A stretch of DNA of 64,000 nucleotides from Rhodococcus sp. ARC_M6 (GCF_022810305.1 NZ_JALGQH010000026.1:1-64000); one strand, 5' to 3'. Numbered from the stretch's first letter, positions 9,123 through 19,324 are shown. A program made the numbers and translations. Notes: a model not told the origin generated them from the sequence alone.

Positions 9123-11225
9123 TCATCCCTTCACAGCTGCGAGGGAGCGCTGTGCGGCTTCGACAGTCGCGTCGGCGGTGATGCCGAACTCCCGGTACAA
9201 GGTCTTGTAATCGGCAGAAGCGCCGTAATGCTCGATCGAGACGGCCTGGCCGGCGTCGCCGAGAATGCGCCACCACGGCATCGCGATGCCGGCTTCGACA
9301 GACACGCGTGCGCGGACAGCGGGCGGAATGACCTCGTCGCGGTACGCCTGATCCTGCTCGAGGAACCAATCGAGGCAAGGAACAGAAACGACGCGAGTGG
9401 CGACGCCCTGAGCTTCGAGGGTCTCACGAGCCTCGGTAGCGAGGTGCAGCTCGGAACCGGTGGCCAGCAAGATGACCTCGGGTGCACCGTTGGCGGCATC
9501 GGCCAGCACGTACGCGCCGCGCTTGACGCCGGCGGCTGCCTTCTCCCGGGTGCCTTCGAGAACGGGGACGTCCTGGCGGGTGAGTGCTAGAGCCGTAGGA
9601 CCGGTCTTGTGCTCGAGAGCTGCCTGCCAGGCGAACGAAGTCTCGTTGGCGTCACCCGGACGCACCACGGACAGGTTCGGGATAGCGCGCAGAGCAGCGA
9701 GGTGCTCGATCGGCTGATGCGTCGGGCCGTCTTCGCCCAGGCCGATGGAGTCGTGGGTCCAGACGTACGTGACCGGCGTCTTCATCAATGCAGCCAGGCG
9801 AACGGCCGGACGCATGTAATCGGAGAACACCATGAATGTTCCGCCGTACGGGCGGGTCGGGCCGTGGAGTGCGATGCCGTTGAGGATCGAGCCCATCGCA
9901 TGCTCACGGATACCGAAGTGGAGCGTGCGGCCGTAAGGCTTCGCGTTCCAGTCATTGGTGGAGATGGAGTACGGGCCGAACGAATCGGCGCCCTTGATGG
10001 TGGTGTTGTTGCTGCCCGCGAGGTCAGCGGAACCGCCCCATAGCTCAGGCAGGATCGGGCCCAGCGCGTTGAGCGCAGATCCGGAAGCCTTACGGGTGGC
10101 AACACCCTTGGCGTCGGGCTCGTACGTCGGGAGAGCGTCAGCCCAGCCCGCCGGGAACTCGCCGGCGTGGAGACGATCGAAGAGTGCCTTGGCCTCGGAC
10201 TCACGCGCTGCCCAGGCGTCGAACTCGACCTGCCAGCTCTTGTGTGCGTCGGCGCCGCGCGCGACAACCTCACGGGCATGAGCCAGAGCGTCGGCGTCGA
10301 CGTCGAACGACTTGGACGGATCGAAGCCGAGAGCTTCCTTGACTGCCGCAACTTCCTCAGCACCCAGAGCAGAACCGTGAACGTCACCGGTGTTCATCTT
10401 CTTCGGTGCCGGGAAACCGATGATGGTGCGCAGCAAAATGATCGACGGACGATCGACGACGGACTTGGCCGCAGCAACTGCGTCGAGAATGCCGGAGACG
10501 TTCTCGCCGCCCTCGACACGCTGAACGTGCCAGCCGTATGCCTCGTAGCGCTTGCCGACATCTTCGCCGAGAGCGATGGCGGTGTCGTGCTCGATGGAAA
10601 TCTTGTTGTCGTCGTAGAAGACGATCAGGTTGCCCAGTTCCTGGACACCCGCCAGCGACGACGCTTCAGACGTGACACCTTCTTCGATGTCACCGTCCGA
10701 TGCGATCACGTAGATGTGATGGTCGAAAGGCGAGGCGCCGACCGGGGTCTCCGGATCGAACAGTCCACGCTCGCGGCGTGAAGCCATCGCCATGCCCACA
10801 GCGGACGCGAGGCCCTGGCCCAGCGGACCCGTCGTCATCTCGACGCCGACGGTGTGACCGAACTCCGGGTGGCCCGGAGTGAGGGCGCCCCACGTACGGA
10901 GAGCTTCGAGGTCTGCCAGTTCGAGGCCGTAGCCCGACAGGTAGAGCTGCGTGTACAGCGTCAGAGACGAGTGGCCGCACGAGAGGATGAAGCGGTCGCG
11001 CCCGACCCACTCTGCATCCGACGGGTCGTGGCGCATGACGCGCTGAAACAGGGTGTAAGCCAACGGCGCCAAGCTCATTGCGGTTCCGGGATGGCCGTTG
11101 CCGACCTTCTGAACCGCGTCAGCGGCGAGCACGCGGGCGGTATCGACAGCCTTGGTGTCCAGGTCGGTCCAGTCCGAAGGATGGACTGGTTGCGTGAGGA
11201 CGTGGATCTCGTCTGTGATCGACAC
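9123..11225 (-). CDS. tkt: transketolase
   Basis: The 700-residue thiamine-diphosphate enzyme transfers two-carbon units in the pentose phosphate pathway. It shows [16 protein letters not shown] near the N-terminus, the ThDP/metal motif [19 protein letters not shown], and the pyrimidine-domain segment [15 protein letters not shown] at 11225 is chosen because AGGAG sits 8-12 bases upstream; the reading frame extends further but without family sequence. It is the first gene of the operon and is divergent from ctaB with about 218 bases between them, which must hold both promoters. Confidence 0.96.
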   Translation of the reverse strand: MSITDEIHVLTQPVHPSDWTDLDTKAVDTARVLAADAVQKVGNGHPGTAMSLAPLAYTLFQRVMRHDPSDAEWVGRDRFILSCGHSSLTLYTQLYLSGYGLELADLEALRTWGALTPGHPEFGHTVGVEMTTGPLGQGLASAVGMAMASRRERGLFDPETPVGASPFDHHIYVIASDGDIEEGVTSEASSLAGVQELGNLIVFYDDNKISIEHDTAIALGEDVGKRYEAYGWHVQRVEGGENVSGILDAVAAAKSVVDRPSIILLRTIIGFPAPKKMNTGDVHGSALGAEEVAAVKEALGFDPSKSFDVDADALAHAREVVARGADAHKSWQVEFDAWAARESEAKALFDRLHAGEFPAGWADALPTYEPDAKGVATRKASGSALNALGPILPELWGGSADLAGSNNTTIKGADSFGPYSISTNDWNAKPYGRTLHFGIREHAMGSILNGIALHGPTRPYGGTFMVFSDYMRPAVRLAALMKTPVTYVWTHDSIGLGEDGPTHQPIEHLAALRAIPNLSVVRPGDANETSFAWQAALEHKTGPTALALTRQDVPVLEGTREKAAAGVKRGAYVLADAANGAPEVILLATGSELHLATEARETLEAQGVATRVVSVPCLDWFLEQDQAYRDEVIPPAVRARVSVEAGIAMPWWRILGDAGQAVSIEHYGASADYKTLYREFGITADATVEAAQRSLAAVKG

Positions 11226-11443
11226 TGGCAGATGTCTCCTGACATTGTGTACGTGGATTGCGAGGGGTGGGGTGTCCCTCCACTGCGTCACCTAGCCTAA
11301 TGGTCGCAGCTGTCCGGGTCGATTCGGTTCCACGAAGGCTGCGGTCTACCATCGTGCGTAGTAGAAAATTAGATAGTCCATCAGAAGTGTCAGCAGTGTG
11401 TCGTGAAGAGATAGTGCGGTAACGCGTGGTGCAAGGAGAGAAC

Positions 11444-12427
11444 GTGCGGACAGGGCAGCAGCCGAGCGGACATGGCTTCGGCAGCCCCGGAGCAGCCCCG
11501 CGGGCGACCAATCAGAACTCGGTTCTAGGTCGTGCATTGGGCAAGGTTCTGGCGTACATCGCGCTTACGAAGCCGCGAGTCATCGAATTGCTGTTGGTAG
11601 CAACAATTCCGGCGATGCTCATGGCAGACCGCGGAAATGTCGACCTCTGGCTGGTGCTGAGCACCCTGTTCGGTGGATGGATGGGCGCCGCAAGTGCCAA
11701 CTCCCTCAACTGCGTCGTCGACGCAGACATCGACAAGGTGATGAAGCGCACCGCCAAGCGTCCGCTGGCACGAGAAGCCGTCCCGACGCGCAATGCGCTG
11801 ATCTTCGGCCTGGTTCTCGGACTGGCGTCGTTCCTGTGGCTGTGGTGGCGCGCGAACCTGCTGGCGGCCGTGCTTATCGTCATCACCATCGCGTTCTATG
11901 TGCTGATCTACACCATGGTGCTCAAGCGTCGTACCTGGCAGAACGTCATTTGGGGTGGCGCTGCGGGTTGTATGCCCGTCATGGTCGGTTGGGCCGCTGT
12001 CACCGGTTCGATCAGCTGGGAACCCATTGTTCTGTTCCTGATCATCTTCTTCTGGACGCCGCCGCACACCTGGGCCCTCGCTATGCGCTACAAAGAGGAC
12101 TACAAGGCTGCCGGCGTTCCCATGCTCCCCGTCATCGCGACCGAAGAGCACGTCACCAAGCAGATCCTGTTCTACAGCTGGGCCATGGTTATCACCAGCT
12201 TCCTCTTGGTTCCCGCTGCCGGCCTGGTTTACGCCATCGTTGCTCTGCTGGCCGGTGCCTGGTTCCTGCTCATGGGGCACCAGTTGTACCGCAGCGTTCG
12301 CGGCGGCGCCGAGGTCAAGCCGTTGAAGCTGTTCCTGCAGTCCAACAACTACTTGTCCGTGCTGTTCGTCGGCCTGGCCATCGACTCGGTACTCGGGCTG
12401 CAGACGATCGGCAGCATGTTCAGCTGA
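11444..12427 (+). CDS. ctaB: protoheme IX farnesyltransferase (heme O synthase)
   Basis: This 327-residue integral membrane prenyltransferase farnesylates heme B to heme O for cytochrome aa3 oxidase. It has the UbiA-family aspartate motif [20 protein letters not shown] and the second conserved block [25 protein letters not shown]. About eight to nine membrane helices are visible. GTG at 11444 has AGGAG five bases upstream; GTG at 11426 is an alternative. It is divergent from tkt, as in M. tuberculosis (Rv1451). Its partner ctaA lies 1.5 kb downstream on the opposite strand. Confidence 0.95.
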   Translation: MRTGQQPSGHGFGSPGAAPRATNQNSVLGRALGKVLAYIALTKPRVIELLLVATIPAMLMADRGNVDLWLVLSTLFGGWMGAASANSLNCVVDADIDKVMKRTAKRPLAREAVPTRNALIFGLVLGLASFLWLWWRANLLAAVLIVITIAFYVLIYTMVLKRRTWQNVIWGGAAGCMPVMVGWAAVTGSISWEPIVLFLIIFFWTPPHTWALAMRYKEDYKAAGVPMLPVIATEEHVTKQILFYSWAMVITSFLLVPAAGLVYAIVALLAGAWFLLMGHQLYRSVRGGAEVKPLKLFLQSNNYLSVLFVGLAIDSVLGLQTIGSMFS

Positions 12428-12430
12428 ATT

Positions 12431-12478
12431 TGCTGTGCGCCTCAATTGACCGCCCGCGGTTAATAAAGGCGCACAGCA
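12431..12478. terminator. 12-bp hairpin terminator between ctaB and qor
   Basis: TGCTGTGCGCCT at 12431-12442 pairs perfectly with AGGCGCACAGCA at 12467-12478, loop 24 bases, between two convergent genes. The core CTGTGCGCC/GGCGCACAG recurs in the hairpin at 48775-48822, so it may be a reused terminator element of this genome. Confidence 0.7.
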
Positions 12479-12485
12479 CACATGG

Positions 12486-13451
12486 CTAAGGGATCAGCAC
12501 GATCGATCCCGTAGTCGCTCTGCTTTCCAGATCACGATGCGCCTGCGCGGCTTCGGCCAGCGGATACTCTGCGCCGACGCGAATACTCAAAGTTCCCGCT
12601 GCAATGGCGTCGAACACCTCACCGGCTCGCCATAGCATTTCTTCGCGAGTCCGGATGTAATGAGCCAATGTCGGACGCGTCAGGAACAGTGATCCCGACG
12701 CATTGAGCCGTTGCGAATCGAGCGGCGGAACAGCGCCACTGGCAGCGCCGAATAGCGCTACTGTTCCTCGAATTCGCACTGACGCCAGGCTGGCATCGAA
12801 CGTTGTGGCGCCCACTCCGTCGTAGGCCACGGCCACACCCTCGCCATCCGTGAGTTCACGAACGCGGGCTGCGATGTCGTCGTCGTACCGCAGAACTTCC
12901 GACGCCCCGGCATCGCGTGAGAGTTGTTCTTTTGCATCCGAAGACACCGTCGTGATGACCCGTGCGCCGAGGGCTACTGCCATCTGCGTCAGGATCAGAC
13001 CCACTCCGCCGGCACCGGCATGAACGAGGATGGTGTCGCCTGCCTGGATCGGGTACGTCGACTTCGCGAGGTAGTGCGCAGTCATCCCTTGCAAGAGTGC
13101 CGACGCGGCAACCGGGGCCGGAACACCATCCGGAACTTTGACTGCGACAGCGGACGAAACAACCACCTTTTCGGCGTAACTTCCGGTGGCCGCCGCCCAC
13201 GCAACCCTGTCGCCGACGGAGAATTCGGTCACATCTGTGCCGATTGCTTCGACTACGCCGGAGCCCTCGTCGCCCGGAATGTAGGGGAGATTCCTCGGAT
13301 ACATGCCCATCCGGAAATAGGTGTCGATGAAATTGATGCCGATTGCTTCGGTGCGAACGAGCAGATCGATTGCACCGGGCGTGGGGTCGGGTTGTTCGGA
13401 CACGGTGAGAACGTCTGGTCTGCCGGTTTCGGAAACGTAGATGGCTTGCAT
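12486..13451 (-). CDS. qor: NADPH:quinone oxidoreductase (zeta-crystallin type MDR)
   Basis: The 321-residue zinc-independent medium-chain dehydrogenase/reductase reduces quinones or related carbonyl compounds with NADPH. It starts MQAIYVSETGRPDVLTVSE and has the NADPH-binding VHAGAGGVGLILTQMA at about 145-160; the zinc-ligand cysteines of alcohol dehydrogenases are absent, as expected. Equivalent in position to Rv1454c, between ctaB and the small gene at 13523. The physiological substrate cannot be told from sequence. Confidence 0.9.
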   Translation of the reverse strand: MQAIYVSETGRPDVLTVSEQPDPTPGAIDLLVRTEAIGINFIDTYFRMGMYPRNLPYIPGDEGSGVVEAIGTDVTEFSVGDRVAWAAATGSYAEKVVVSSAVAVKVPDGVPAPVAASALLQGMTAHYLAKSTYPIQAGDTILVHAGAGGVGLILTQMAVALGARVITTVSSDAKEQLSRDAGASEVLRYDDDIAARVRELTDGEGVAVAYDGVGATTFDASLASVRIRGTVALFGAASGAVPPLDSQRLNASGSLFLTRPTLAHYIRTREEMLWRAGEVFDAIAAGTLSIRVGAEYPLAEAAQAHRDLESRATTGSIVLIP

Positions 13452-13522
13452 CTTTTCTGTTCTACACCGGTTGGGTCGATGCCTCGTGTTGCGACTCTTC
13501 TACTGCCCAGTATTGTCGAGCT

Positions 13523-13891
13523 ATGAGCACCGATACCGAGAAGTCGGACGCCACACCGTCCGCTGCTGCGCCGGAACTTCCGAAGTCCACGGTCAAGGCA
13601 ATCACCAAGTTTGTCGCTGAGCACGGTGGCTCCGCCAGCGCCGTCCTTCAGCCTGTCGGCCTTGCCGGCGTTCGCATCACGCTCGTGGGTGCCGACGGCA
13701 GCCTGGGCGACCAGGTAGTCGAGGACCTTGCCACGGCAAACGCCGTCGTCGCGTCGTTCGACACTGTCACTGTTGCCGAGTGGGAGCGTGAACTCACCAG
13801 CATCGTCACTCCGGTGGACGGTCATTTCAAGAAGATGGCCGGATGGGTCGCCAACCAGACCCGCTTCCCGAAGGCGCGCAACGAATCCTGA
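13523..13891 (+). CDS. conserved small actinobacterial protein of unknown function
   Basis: The 122-residue soluble protein has a charged, probably disordered N-terminus (about 1-20) and a compact alpha/beta body ending GWVANQTRFPKARNES. No catalytic motif, signal peptide or membrane helix is visible. It lies between qor and ctaA exactly where M. tuberculosis has Rv1455, so it is part of the conserved core neighbourhood. Divergent from qor with 71 bases between starts, so the two may share a promoter region. Function is unknown; a link to heme A or redox metabolism would be a guess based on location only. Confidence 0.85.
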   Translation: MSTDTEKSDATPSAAAPELPKSTVKAITKFVAEHGGSASAVLQPVGLAGVRITLVGADGSLGDQVVEDLATANAVVASFDTVTVAEWERELTSIVTPVDGHFKKMAGWVANQTRFPKARNES

Positions 13892-13901
13892 AAACAGAAG
13901 T

Positions 13902-13941
13902 GGGGCGGTCAGAAACACCTTGTCGGTGTTCTGACCGCCCC
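13902..13941. terminator. bidirectional hairpin terminator
   Basis: GGGGCGGTCAGAAACACC at 13902-13919 pairs with GGTGTTCTGACCGCCCC at 13925-13941 with one bulged A and a 5-base loop. It lies between the convergent genes at 13523 and 13959 and would serve both. Confidence 0.75.
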
Positions 13942-13958
13942 TCTCGTCTCGGTAGGTA

Positions 13959-14945
13959 TCAGGCCGGTACAGCCGCGGGTTCGTACTGCCTCGTCTTGCC
14001 CGCTGCCCAGACAGCTGCTGTTGCAGCCGTGCACAATCCGGCGCCCGCAACGTGGAAGATGACCAGGATCGCCGGGACATCGGTGAAGTACTGAACAAGA
14101 CCGATCAAACCCTGCGCAACGATCAGAACCAGTAGAACCTGCAGACGTTTCTTCACTGCACTGGACGCACCGACGGCGTAGACGCCGAACGCCAAACCAA
14201 CCGAGAGTGCGAGGTAGGCGACCAACATCTGTGCGTGTAGATGGACGAGGGTGACGATCTCGATCTGGAGTCGCGGCACAATCCGGTCCAGGTTCTTGTC
14301 TCCCGCGTGGGGACCAGCGCCCGTCACGAGGGTGCCGGCCACCAACACGCCGGCCAGGGCGACACCGGACAGTGCGGCGAGCCAGCGCAGCGGCTTCGGC
14401 ATGACGATCAAGGTTGTTGCGTCGTCGGGTTCCGCGATCTTGGCGTACATGACGGTGGCAATCCAGACCATCAGCATCGATGCGACCAGGTGAATGGCAA
14501 CCGTCCACCAGAGCAGCCCCGTCAGGACGGTGATGCCACCCATGATTGCCTGCAGAACCGTGCCGAGTGGGATCATCCACGCATACACAAGAACCTCACG
14601 GCGACGACGCGCACGAGTCACAGCCAGCACGATTGCGGCAGCAACGATGACTACGACAAACGTGAGCAGGCGGTTGCCGAACTCGACGATTTGGTGAACA
14701 ACCGCAACCTCGCCGTGGCCGACCGGAACAAAGCTGCCCGGGAAGCATTGCGGCCAGGTGGGGCAGCCCAATCCGGATGCTGTCACGCGCACAACCGCAC
14801 CGGTGACAGCGATGCCGCCTTGGGTCAAGATCACGATGAACGCGATGATCTTCTGCGTCTTCAGCGAGGGGAGAGGTAGTCGATCCACCAAGCTCAAAAA
14901 TCCGGAATATGCACGATTCACCACGCCACGATGGTAGTTGGCCAT
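13959..14945 (-). CDS. ctaA: heme A synthase
   Basis: This 328-residue membrane protein hydroxylates and oxidises heme O to heme A for aa3-type cytochrome oxidase. Eight transmembrane segments are visible in two repeats. The first half has the conserved GAVVRVTASGLGCPTWPQCFPG (including the cysteine pair GCPTWPQC) and HQIVEFGNRLLTF with the heme-ligand histidine; the second half has HLHAQMLVAYLALS and FHVAGAG. ATG at 14945 is chosen over the TTG one codon upstream. Works with ctaB nearby; positional equivalent of Rv1456c. Confidence 0.93.
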   Translation of the reverse strand: MANYHRGVVNRAYSGFLSLVDRLPLPSLKTQKIIAFIVILTQGGIAVTGAVVRVTASGLGCPTWPQCFPGSFVPVGHGEVAVVHQIVEFGNRLLTFVVVIVAAAIVLAVTRARRRREVLVYAWMIPLGTVLQAIMGGITVLTGLLWWTVAIHLVASMLMVWIATVMYAKIAEPDDATTLIVMPKPLRWLAALSGVALAGVLVAGTLVTGAGPHAGDKNLDRIVPRLQIEIVTLVHLHAQMLVAYLALSVGLAFGVYAVGASSAVKKRLQVLLVLIVAQGLIGLVQYFTDVPAILVIFHVAGAGLCTAATAAVWAAGKTRQYEPAAVPA

Positions 14946-15149
14946 CAACTACAGCGTGTCGTTGGGGCCGCTCGCTTCGCGTACGGCGTGGAAGTGATCG
15001 CCAGTGCACGCAACCCGTCGCGCGATGGCTGGACCGACCCTCGCAGGCCGAGTTGCGTGCAACCGCGCCCAGTAGTCGATTGACCTCGTCATCGATAGTT
15101 TTGACGTCGCGTGCAGAACGCCGGCATGGCGTGCCCGCTCGTCCAGCTG

Positions 15150-16265
15150 TCAGCGGTTCCCGATCACGTCGTCGACAACTCTTGTCATGTTCTCTCCGAA
15201 GGCCTTCCGTGAGAATCGTTCGGCCCACGAACGGATCTTTCTCGAATCGAAGTCGCTCGGGTCGAAGTTCTCCATTGCTTCGGCGAGACCGCTGACCACT
15301 TTGCTGTCGTCGCCAGGAGAGACGAGTACGCCGGTCTCGCCTGGGATGACAGTGTCGAGCGCACCCCCTTCGCCCAAAGCGATCACGGGGGTCCCGGTTG
15401 CCATCGCCTCGACCGGAACGATGCCGAAGTCTTCGACACCGGGCATCACCAAGGCGCGTGCACGCCGGTAAAGGTCCAGGAGTTCATCGTGGGGGACTCG
15501 CCCGACGAAGAGAGTGTCCTCGGCAGCCAACTCCCGGCAGACGTCCATCCATCGACCATCGCCTACGACGACGAGTCGCTTACCGGCCTGCCGCGCAGCC
15601 CGTATCGCAAGGTCTGGTCGTTTGTAAGGCACCAAGCGACCGGCGAGCAGAAAGAAGTCTGCCCGATCGATTGAAAAATCAGGTGTGAAACCTTCGGTAT
15701 CCACGGGTGGATGCACCACTATCGCTTCCCGGCCCCACCAGCGGTGAATTCTGTCCGCGACTTCGGTCGAGTTTGCGACGATCTGGTCGAGCCGACTTAC
15801 AGCTTTCAACTCGCCCCGGCGCGCTACCCTCGCCAGTCCTGCCAGTACGGCCGCGCCGACTGCGCCGCCTGCCTCCTGTGCTCGAAAAGCGGGATCCCAC
15901 GCCCAGCGAGCCGGGCTGTGAACATACGCGATAACCGGAGCGTCGGTGGCGAAGGCGGCTTGCGTGGCGAATGCGTGGTGGCTGACTACGACCGCTTCTA
16001 CGTTCCCCAGTTTCATCCCGCGAAAGGCCCTGGGCAGCAGAGGCATCAGAGGAGCGTAAGACGACCTCCCCAGCAATCGGTAGGCACCGTCGGCCCACGT
16101 CGTCAGCGGCGGCGATGACAGCCCCGCCGGTATGCCGGCCTGTCGCGCAAGCGGCACGTGGACGGCGGCATTCGGCCACGTCAAGGACAGTTGTTCCACT
16201 ACGTGTTCGGAACCTGCGATCTCCGTGAATCTCTCGTGCACTATCGCTACTCTGGGTTCGTTCAT
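15150..16265 (-). CDS. GT4-family glycosyltransferase (polysaccharide locus)
   Basis: The 371-residue cytoplasmic GT-B glycosyltransferase starts RVAIVHERFTEIAGSEHVVEQL. The C-terminal half carries FFLLAGRLVPYKRPDLAI (nucleotide-sugar domain start), and the family E-x7-E motif occurs in GVEDFGIVPVEAMATGTPVIA. It resembles mannosyltransferases of the WbaZ/RfaB kind, so a GDP-mannose donor is plausible but not shown. It marks the left end of the surface-polysaccharide locus and is divergent from the second glycosyltransferase. About 200 bases separate it from ctaA with no gene. Confidence 0.88.
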   Translation of the reverse strand: MNEPRVAIVHERFTEIAGSEHVVEQLSLTWPNAAVHVPLARQAGIPAGLSSPPLTTWADGAYRLLGRSSYAPLMPLLPRAFRGMKLGNVEAVVVSHHAFATQAAFATDAPVIAYVHSPARWAWDPAFRAQEAGGAVGAAVLAGLARVARRGELKAVSRLDQIVANSTEVADRIHRWWGREAIVVHPPVDTEGFTPDFSIDRADFFLLAGRLVPYKRPDLAIRAARQAGKRLVVVGDGRWMDVCRELAAEDTLFVGRVPHDELLDLYRRARALVMPGVEDFGIVPVEAMATGTPVIALGEGGALDTVIPGETGVLVSPGDDSKVVSGLAEAMENFDPSDFDSRKIRSWAERFSRKAFGENMTRVVDDVIGNR

Positions 16266-16391
16266 ATCTTCTTCGACCGTCCGCGAAATGTGGCTATTAT
16301 CGAGCGTTCGCCAATTTTATCCGGCGAGCCGGTAAATTGAGCATTGTGGATACTCACCTAAGGTCGCCCCTCGCTGTCAAGAATGTGAGTG

Positions 16392-16417
16392 GAAATTGCC
16401 GATGATCCGGCAATTTC
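16392..16417. promoter_or_regulatory. 10-bp perfect hairpin in the divergent glycosyltransferase promoter region
   Basis: GAAATTGCCG at 16392-16401 pairs with CGGCAATTTC at 16408-16417 around a 6-base loop. It sits about 100 bases upstream of the gene at 16517 and 130 upstream of the gene at 16265 in an unusually AT-rich 250-base intergenic region. It may be an operator dyad or an RNA hairpin in the leader of the 16517 gene. Confidence 0.45.
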
Positions 16418-16516
16418 GGTACGTTCATGCCGAAGGTACCATTTAGAATTCGAGGTTTACATTTGGCCGGAGCACCATTGTTTTCATCGAATTGACGGAC
16501 CTGCGAGAATGCATTT

Positions 16517-17683
16517 ATGCATACCACCCGTGCTGATCAGGCGAGTCACGACGACGCGTCGGTTGATCTGTTGTTCGATGCCCGGCATATTCGTCAGAGC
16601 GGCATCGGAACTTACATCAGGACCCAAATCCCGGTTCTCGAACGGGTTCTCAATGATCACCGTTTCAGTCTGGCGATACTCGCCGACCGGAATGCGATAC
16701 CCGACGTCAGCGCCGAAACCCGCGTCATCTTCTCGGAACCCGCCGATGCCCGGATGTACTCAATGCAGGAACAACGTGCCTGGAAGCGTGCACTGTCTCT
16801 CACACGACCACGGGCATTATGGGTTCCGCACTACCCATTTCCTTTGGCGCTTTTGTCTCCTCGGCGTCGCAACCTCCAATTCTTCGTCACGGTGCACGAC
16901 ACTCTCCATATCGAAGACAACAAGCTGAGCGATCAGAATCGCGCCAAGAACGCGTACGCACGAACCATGCTGCAACTCAGCGCACGGCGAGCCAGAACGG
17001 TATTCACTCCGTCCCAAGCCACTGCCCGTTCCATGACTGCGGTTGCCCCTTCCGCCGAAGTGCTGGTGACTCCCATTCCAGTCGACGACGTGTGGTTTTC
17101 CGAACCGGTCACGGCGTTGTCCCCGATTTCGGGCCCCTACCTTCTGTATGTGGGAAACATCAAGCGGCACAAGAACTTGCCGCTGCTTCTCGACGCGTTC
17201 GCAGCGATTTCGAGTTCCGTCCCACACACGCTCGTGATAGCCGGCGGCGACGAGTCGCTCAGGACGCTCGACGATCGTGTCAACCGACTCGTGGACAGCC
17301 TCGGTGACCGCGTGCAGCTCACGGGCCGCCTTCCCTTCGACCAGTTGCGCGCCCTAGTTGCACAAGCGGATCTGCTGATCATGCCGTCGCTGTACGAAGG
17401 CGCTGGCCTCCCGCCTCTGGAGGCAATGGCATCGCACACTGCTGTGCTGTCGTCGAACATCCCTGTCTTGGTGGAAACGTGTGGTGATGGCGCAGAGTAT
17501 TTCGACCCCCATGATTCAGGTGCACTGGCGGTGCTCATGAAGAAGTATTGCGGCGATGAACAAGCCAGGGCAGCATTGAGTGATCGTGGGAGCTCGCATG
17601 TCCAGCGACGCCAGTCTGAGATCTCGTCAACCGCAACTGCAGAGTCGATCTGTTCTGCACTCAGGAGCGCATCCCTTGACTGA
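16517..17683 (+). CDS. GT4-family glycosyltransferase (polysaccharide locus)
   Basis: The 388-residue GT-B glycosyltransferase has DLLFDARHIRQSGIGTYIRT near the N-terminus, VTVHDTLHIEDN in the acceptor domain, LLYVGNIKRHKNLPLLLDAF opening the donor domain, and the E-x7-E motif in PSLYEGAGLPPLEAMASH. It resembles mannosyl/rhamnosyl transferases of capsule loci. ATG at 16517 follows GAGAA. Its stop overlaps the TTG start of the beta-helix gene by 8 bases, so the two are translationally coupled, suggesting that the secreted protein acts on the glycan this enzyme helps to build. Confidence 0.88.
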   Translation: MHTTRADQASHDDASVDLLFDARHIRQSGIGTYIRTQIPVLERVLNDHRFSLAILADRNAIPDVSAETRVIFSEPADARMYSMQEQRAWKRALSLTRPRALWVPHYPFPLALLSPRRRNLQFFVTVHDTLHIEDNKLSDQNRAKNAYARTMLQLSARRARTVFTPSQATARSMTAVAPSAEVLVTPIPVDDVWFSEPVTALSPISGPYLLYVGNIKRHKNLPLLLDAFAAISSSVPHTLVIAGGDESLRTLDDRVNRLVDSLGDRVQLTGRLPFDQLRALVAQADLLIMPSLYEGAGLPPLEAMASHTAVLSSNIPVLVETCGDGAEYFDPHDSGALAVLMKKYCGDEQARAALSDRGSSHVQRRQSEISSTATAESICSALRSASLD

Positions 17684-19298
17684 CAACGTACCTGCGCTAC
17701 CGCGTCGCAGCTTCCTCACCATGCTCCCGGCAGCATTGGCGCTCACCGCCTGCGCGGTTCCTTTGCAGGAATCCACGCGCGACGTCCGCTTGCTCAGCGA
17801 CGTCGGCGAAGTCCTCGACGTCCGCGATTTCGGTGCAGTGGGAGATGGGATACATGATGATTCCGTTGCCATCGGCAACGCCGTCTCCGAGTTGGAATCC
17901 GGAGGCGTCCTACGTTTTCCGTTGGGTATCTACCGCTTCGCTCAGCGTCACCCGACAGGCGATGCTGCGATTTCGATAGTGGGTATCTCAGACGTATCCA
18001 TCGACTTCGACGCCGGTGCCGAGCTACTGATGGACAACCTGGACGCCGATGGTGCCGGTACGAGCCATGGCATCGTGCTGCGCGGTCCGTTGGAGCGCAT
18101 ATCTCTGCGCAATGTCACGGTGCGATGGGCAACTCAGCCGGCCTTGCGGTCGATGGGCGACGGTATCCGTGTTGTGGGGTACCCATCGGAAACGTCGACG
18201 GTGGCCGCTGGTTGGAGCGGCTCGCAAGGTCCAGCTGCTGGGGTGATGTTGCTCAATTGCCGAGTGGAGTCGAGCCCGCAGGCAGGCGTGATCATGATGG
18301 GCGTTTCCGACGTCACCGTCGACGGCCTGCACGTCGCGAAGACCATGGCCGACGGACTCCATTTCAACGCGTGTCGACGCGGAACCATCGCACGCTTCTC
18401 AGCACGGAATACCGGCGACGACGCTCTGGCGCTCGTGACCTATTATTCCGCGGCCGCCGGGTACGACAACGCTTCCGAGACTTTCTCTTTCCCCGCTTTG
18501 GGTGAGTGGTCGAACACCGACTTCGACGTGACCGACGTCCAGGTGTCGGGCGGCGCCGCAAACGGAGTGCGTCTTGCCGGACTGAACAGGTCGACGCTAG
18601 CTGGAGTAGCGGTCAATGGAGTGTCGAACGGCGCAGGTGTCATGGTCGACTCGGCATCGCCCAACTCGGGAGCTGGATGGCATTATGTGGCATCTCGCGG
18701 AGTGCTCCTGAATGGGCTAACGGCCACGGACTCGCGGACCGGACTGCACGTGCTCGCAAGACCGAACGGGTCGACCGGCGATACTTTCAGTCGGTTCGAC
18801 CTCGATGTAATGGGGGTGTCCGTAAGTGACAGTCTCAGTTGGTCCGTTCTCGTGGAATCCATTGCGAACCCTCCGGTTGCTGGTGTTCGGCTGGGGGATT
18901 GCACAGTGACTGACACCGAAATAGCTCAAGGCGTCGGAGCTGTCGGGCTGCAGCGGACCCAGGATGTCTCACTGGGAACCGTCTCCGTCACGAGCGCTAA
19001 GTCTGGGCTCGCGTTTTCGGCAGACAACTCGGAACAGTTCGCGGTCGATCAGCTCAGCGTGCAAGTGACGGGTCCACAGCTCGGTTCGGAAGATGGACCA
19101 TTCGCCGTGATTCAGGGCTCGTCCGGCACAGTGGTTGCTGCGGATTTGGTGTGGCTGCAAGCGCCCTCGTCGTGGCTACCTATTCTGATCTTCAGCGACA
19201 GCTGTGTTGATGGCTCTCCGGGGAACGCAGAGGTGAACGTAGGCACCGTGACCACCGAACCGCCGAAGGCAGAGCCGATTTACGTAGCTTGCCGATGA
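17676..19298 (+). CDS. Tat-exported lipoprotein with right-handed beta-helix (pectate-lyase-like)
   Basis: The 540-residue protein starts at TTG 17676, supported by AGGAG eight bases upstream and an 8-base overlap with the preceding stop. Residues 10-15 are RRSFLT, a twin-arginine motif, followed by a short hydrophobic stretch and the lipobox LTAC with the lipid-modified Cys at 26. The mature part begins VLDVRDFGAVGDGIHDDSVAI, the classic opening of the Pectate_lyase_3/polygalacturonase-like fold, and then runs through many parallel beta-helix turns (NCRVESSPQAGVIMMG, VDGLHVAKTMADGLHFNACR and others). Predicted to be a membrane-anchored extracellular lyase, hydrolase or epimerase acting on the locus polysaccharide; the exact activity cannot be read from sequence. 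Confidence 0.82.
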   Translation: MTDNVPALPRRSFLTMLPAALALTACAVPLQESTRDVRLLSDVGEVLDVRDFGAVGDGIHDDSVAIGNAVSELESGGVLRFPLGIYRFAQRHPTGDAAISIVGISDVSIDFDAGAELLMDNLDADGAGTSHGIVLRGPLERISLRNVTVRWATQPALRSMGDGIRVVGYPSETSTVAAGWSGSQGPAAGVMLLNCRVESSPQAGVIMMGVSDVTVDGLHVAKTMADGLHFNACRRGTIARFSARNTGDDALALVTYYSAAAGYDNASETFSFPALGEWSNTDFDVTDVQVSGGAANGVRLAGLNRSTLAGVAVNGVSNGAGVMVDSASPNSGAGWHYVASRGVLLNGLTATDSRTGLHVLARPNGSTGDTFSRFDLDVMGVSVSDSLSWSVLVESIANPPVAGVRLGDCTVTDTEIAQGVGAVGLQRTQDVSLGTVSVTSAKSGLAFSADNSEQFAVDQLSVQVTGPQLGSEDGPFAVIQGSSGTVVAADLVWLQAPSSWLPILIFSDSCVDGSPGNAEVNVGTVTTEPPKAEPIYVACR

Positions 19299-19324
19299 CG
19301 AACTCGATGCCGAGCAGCGTTCTG

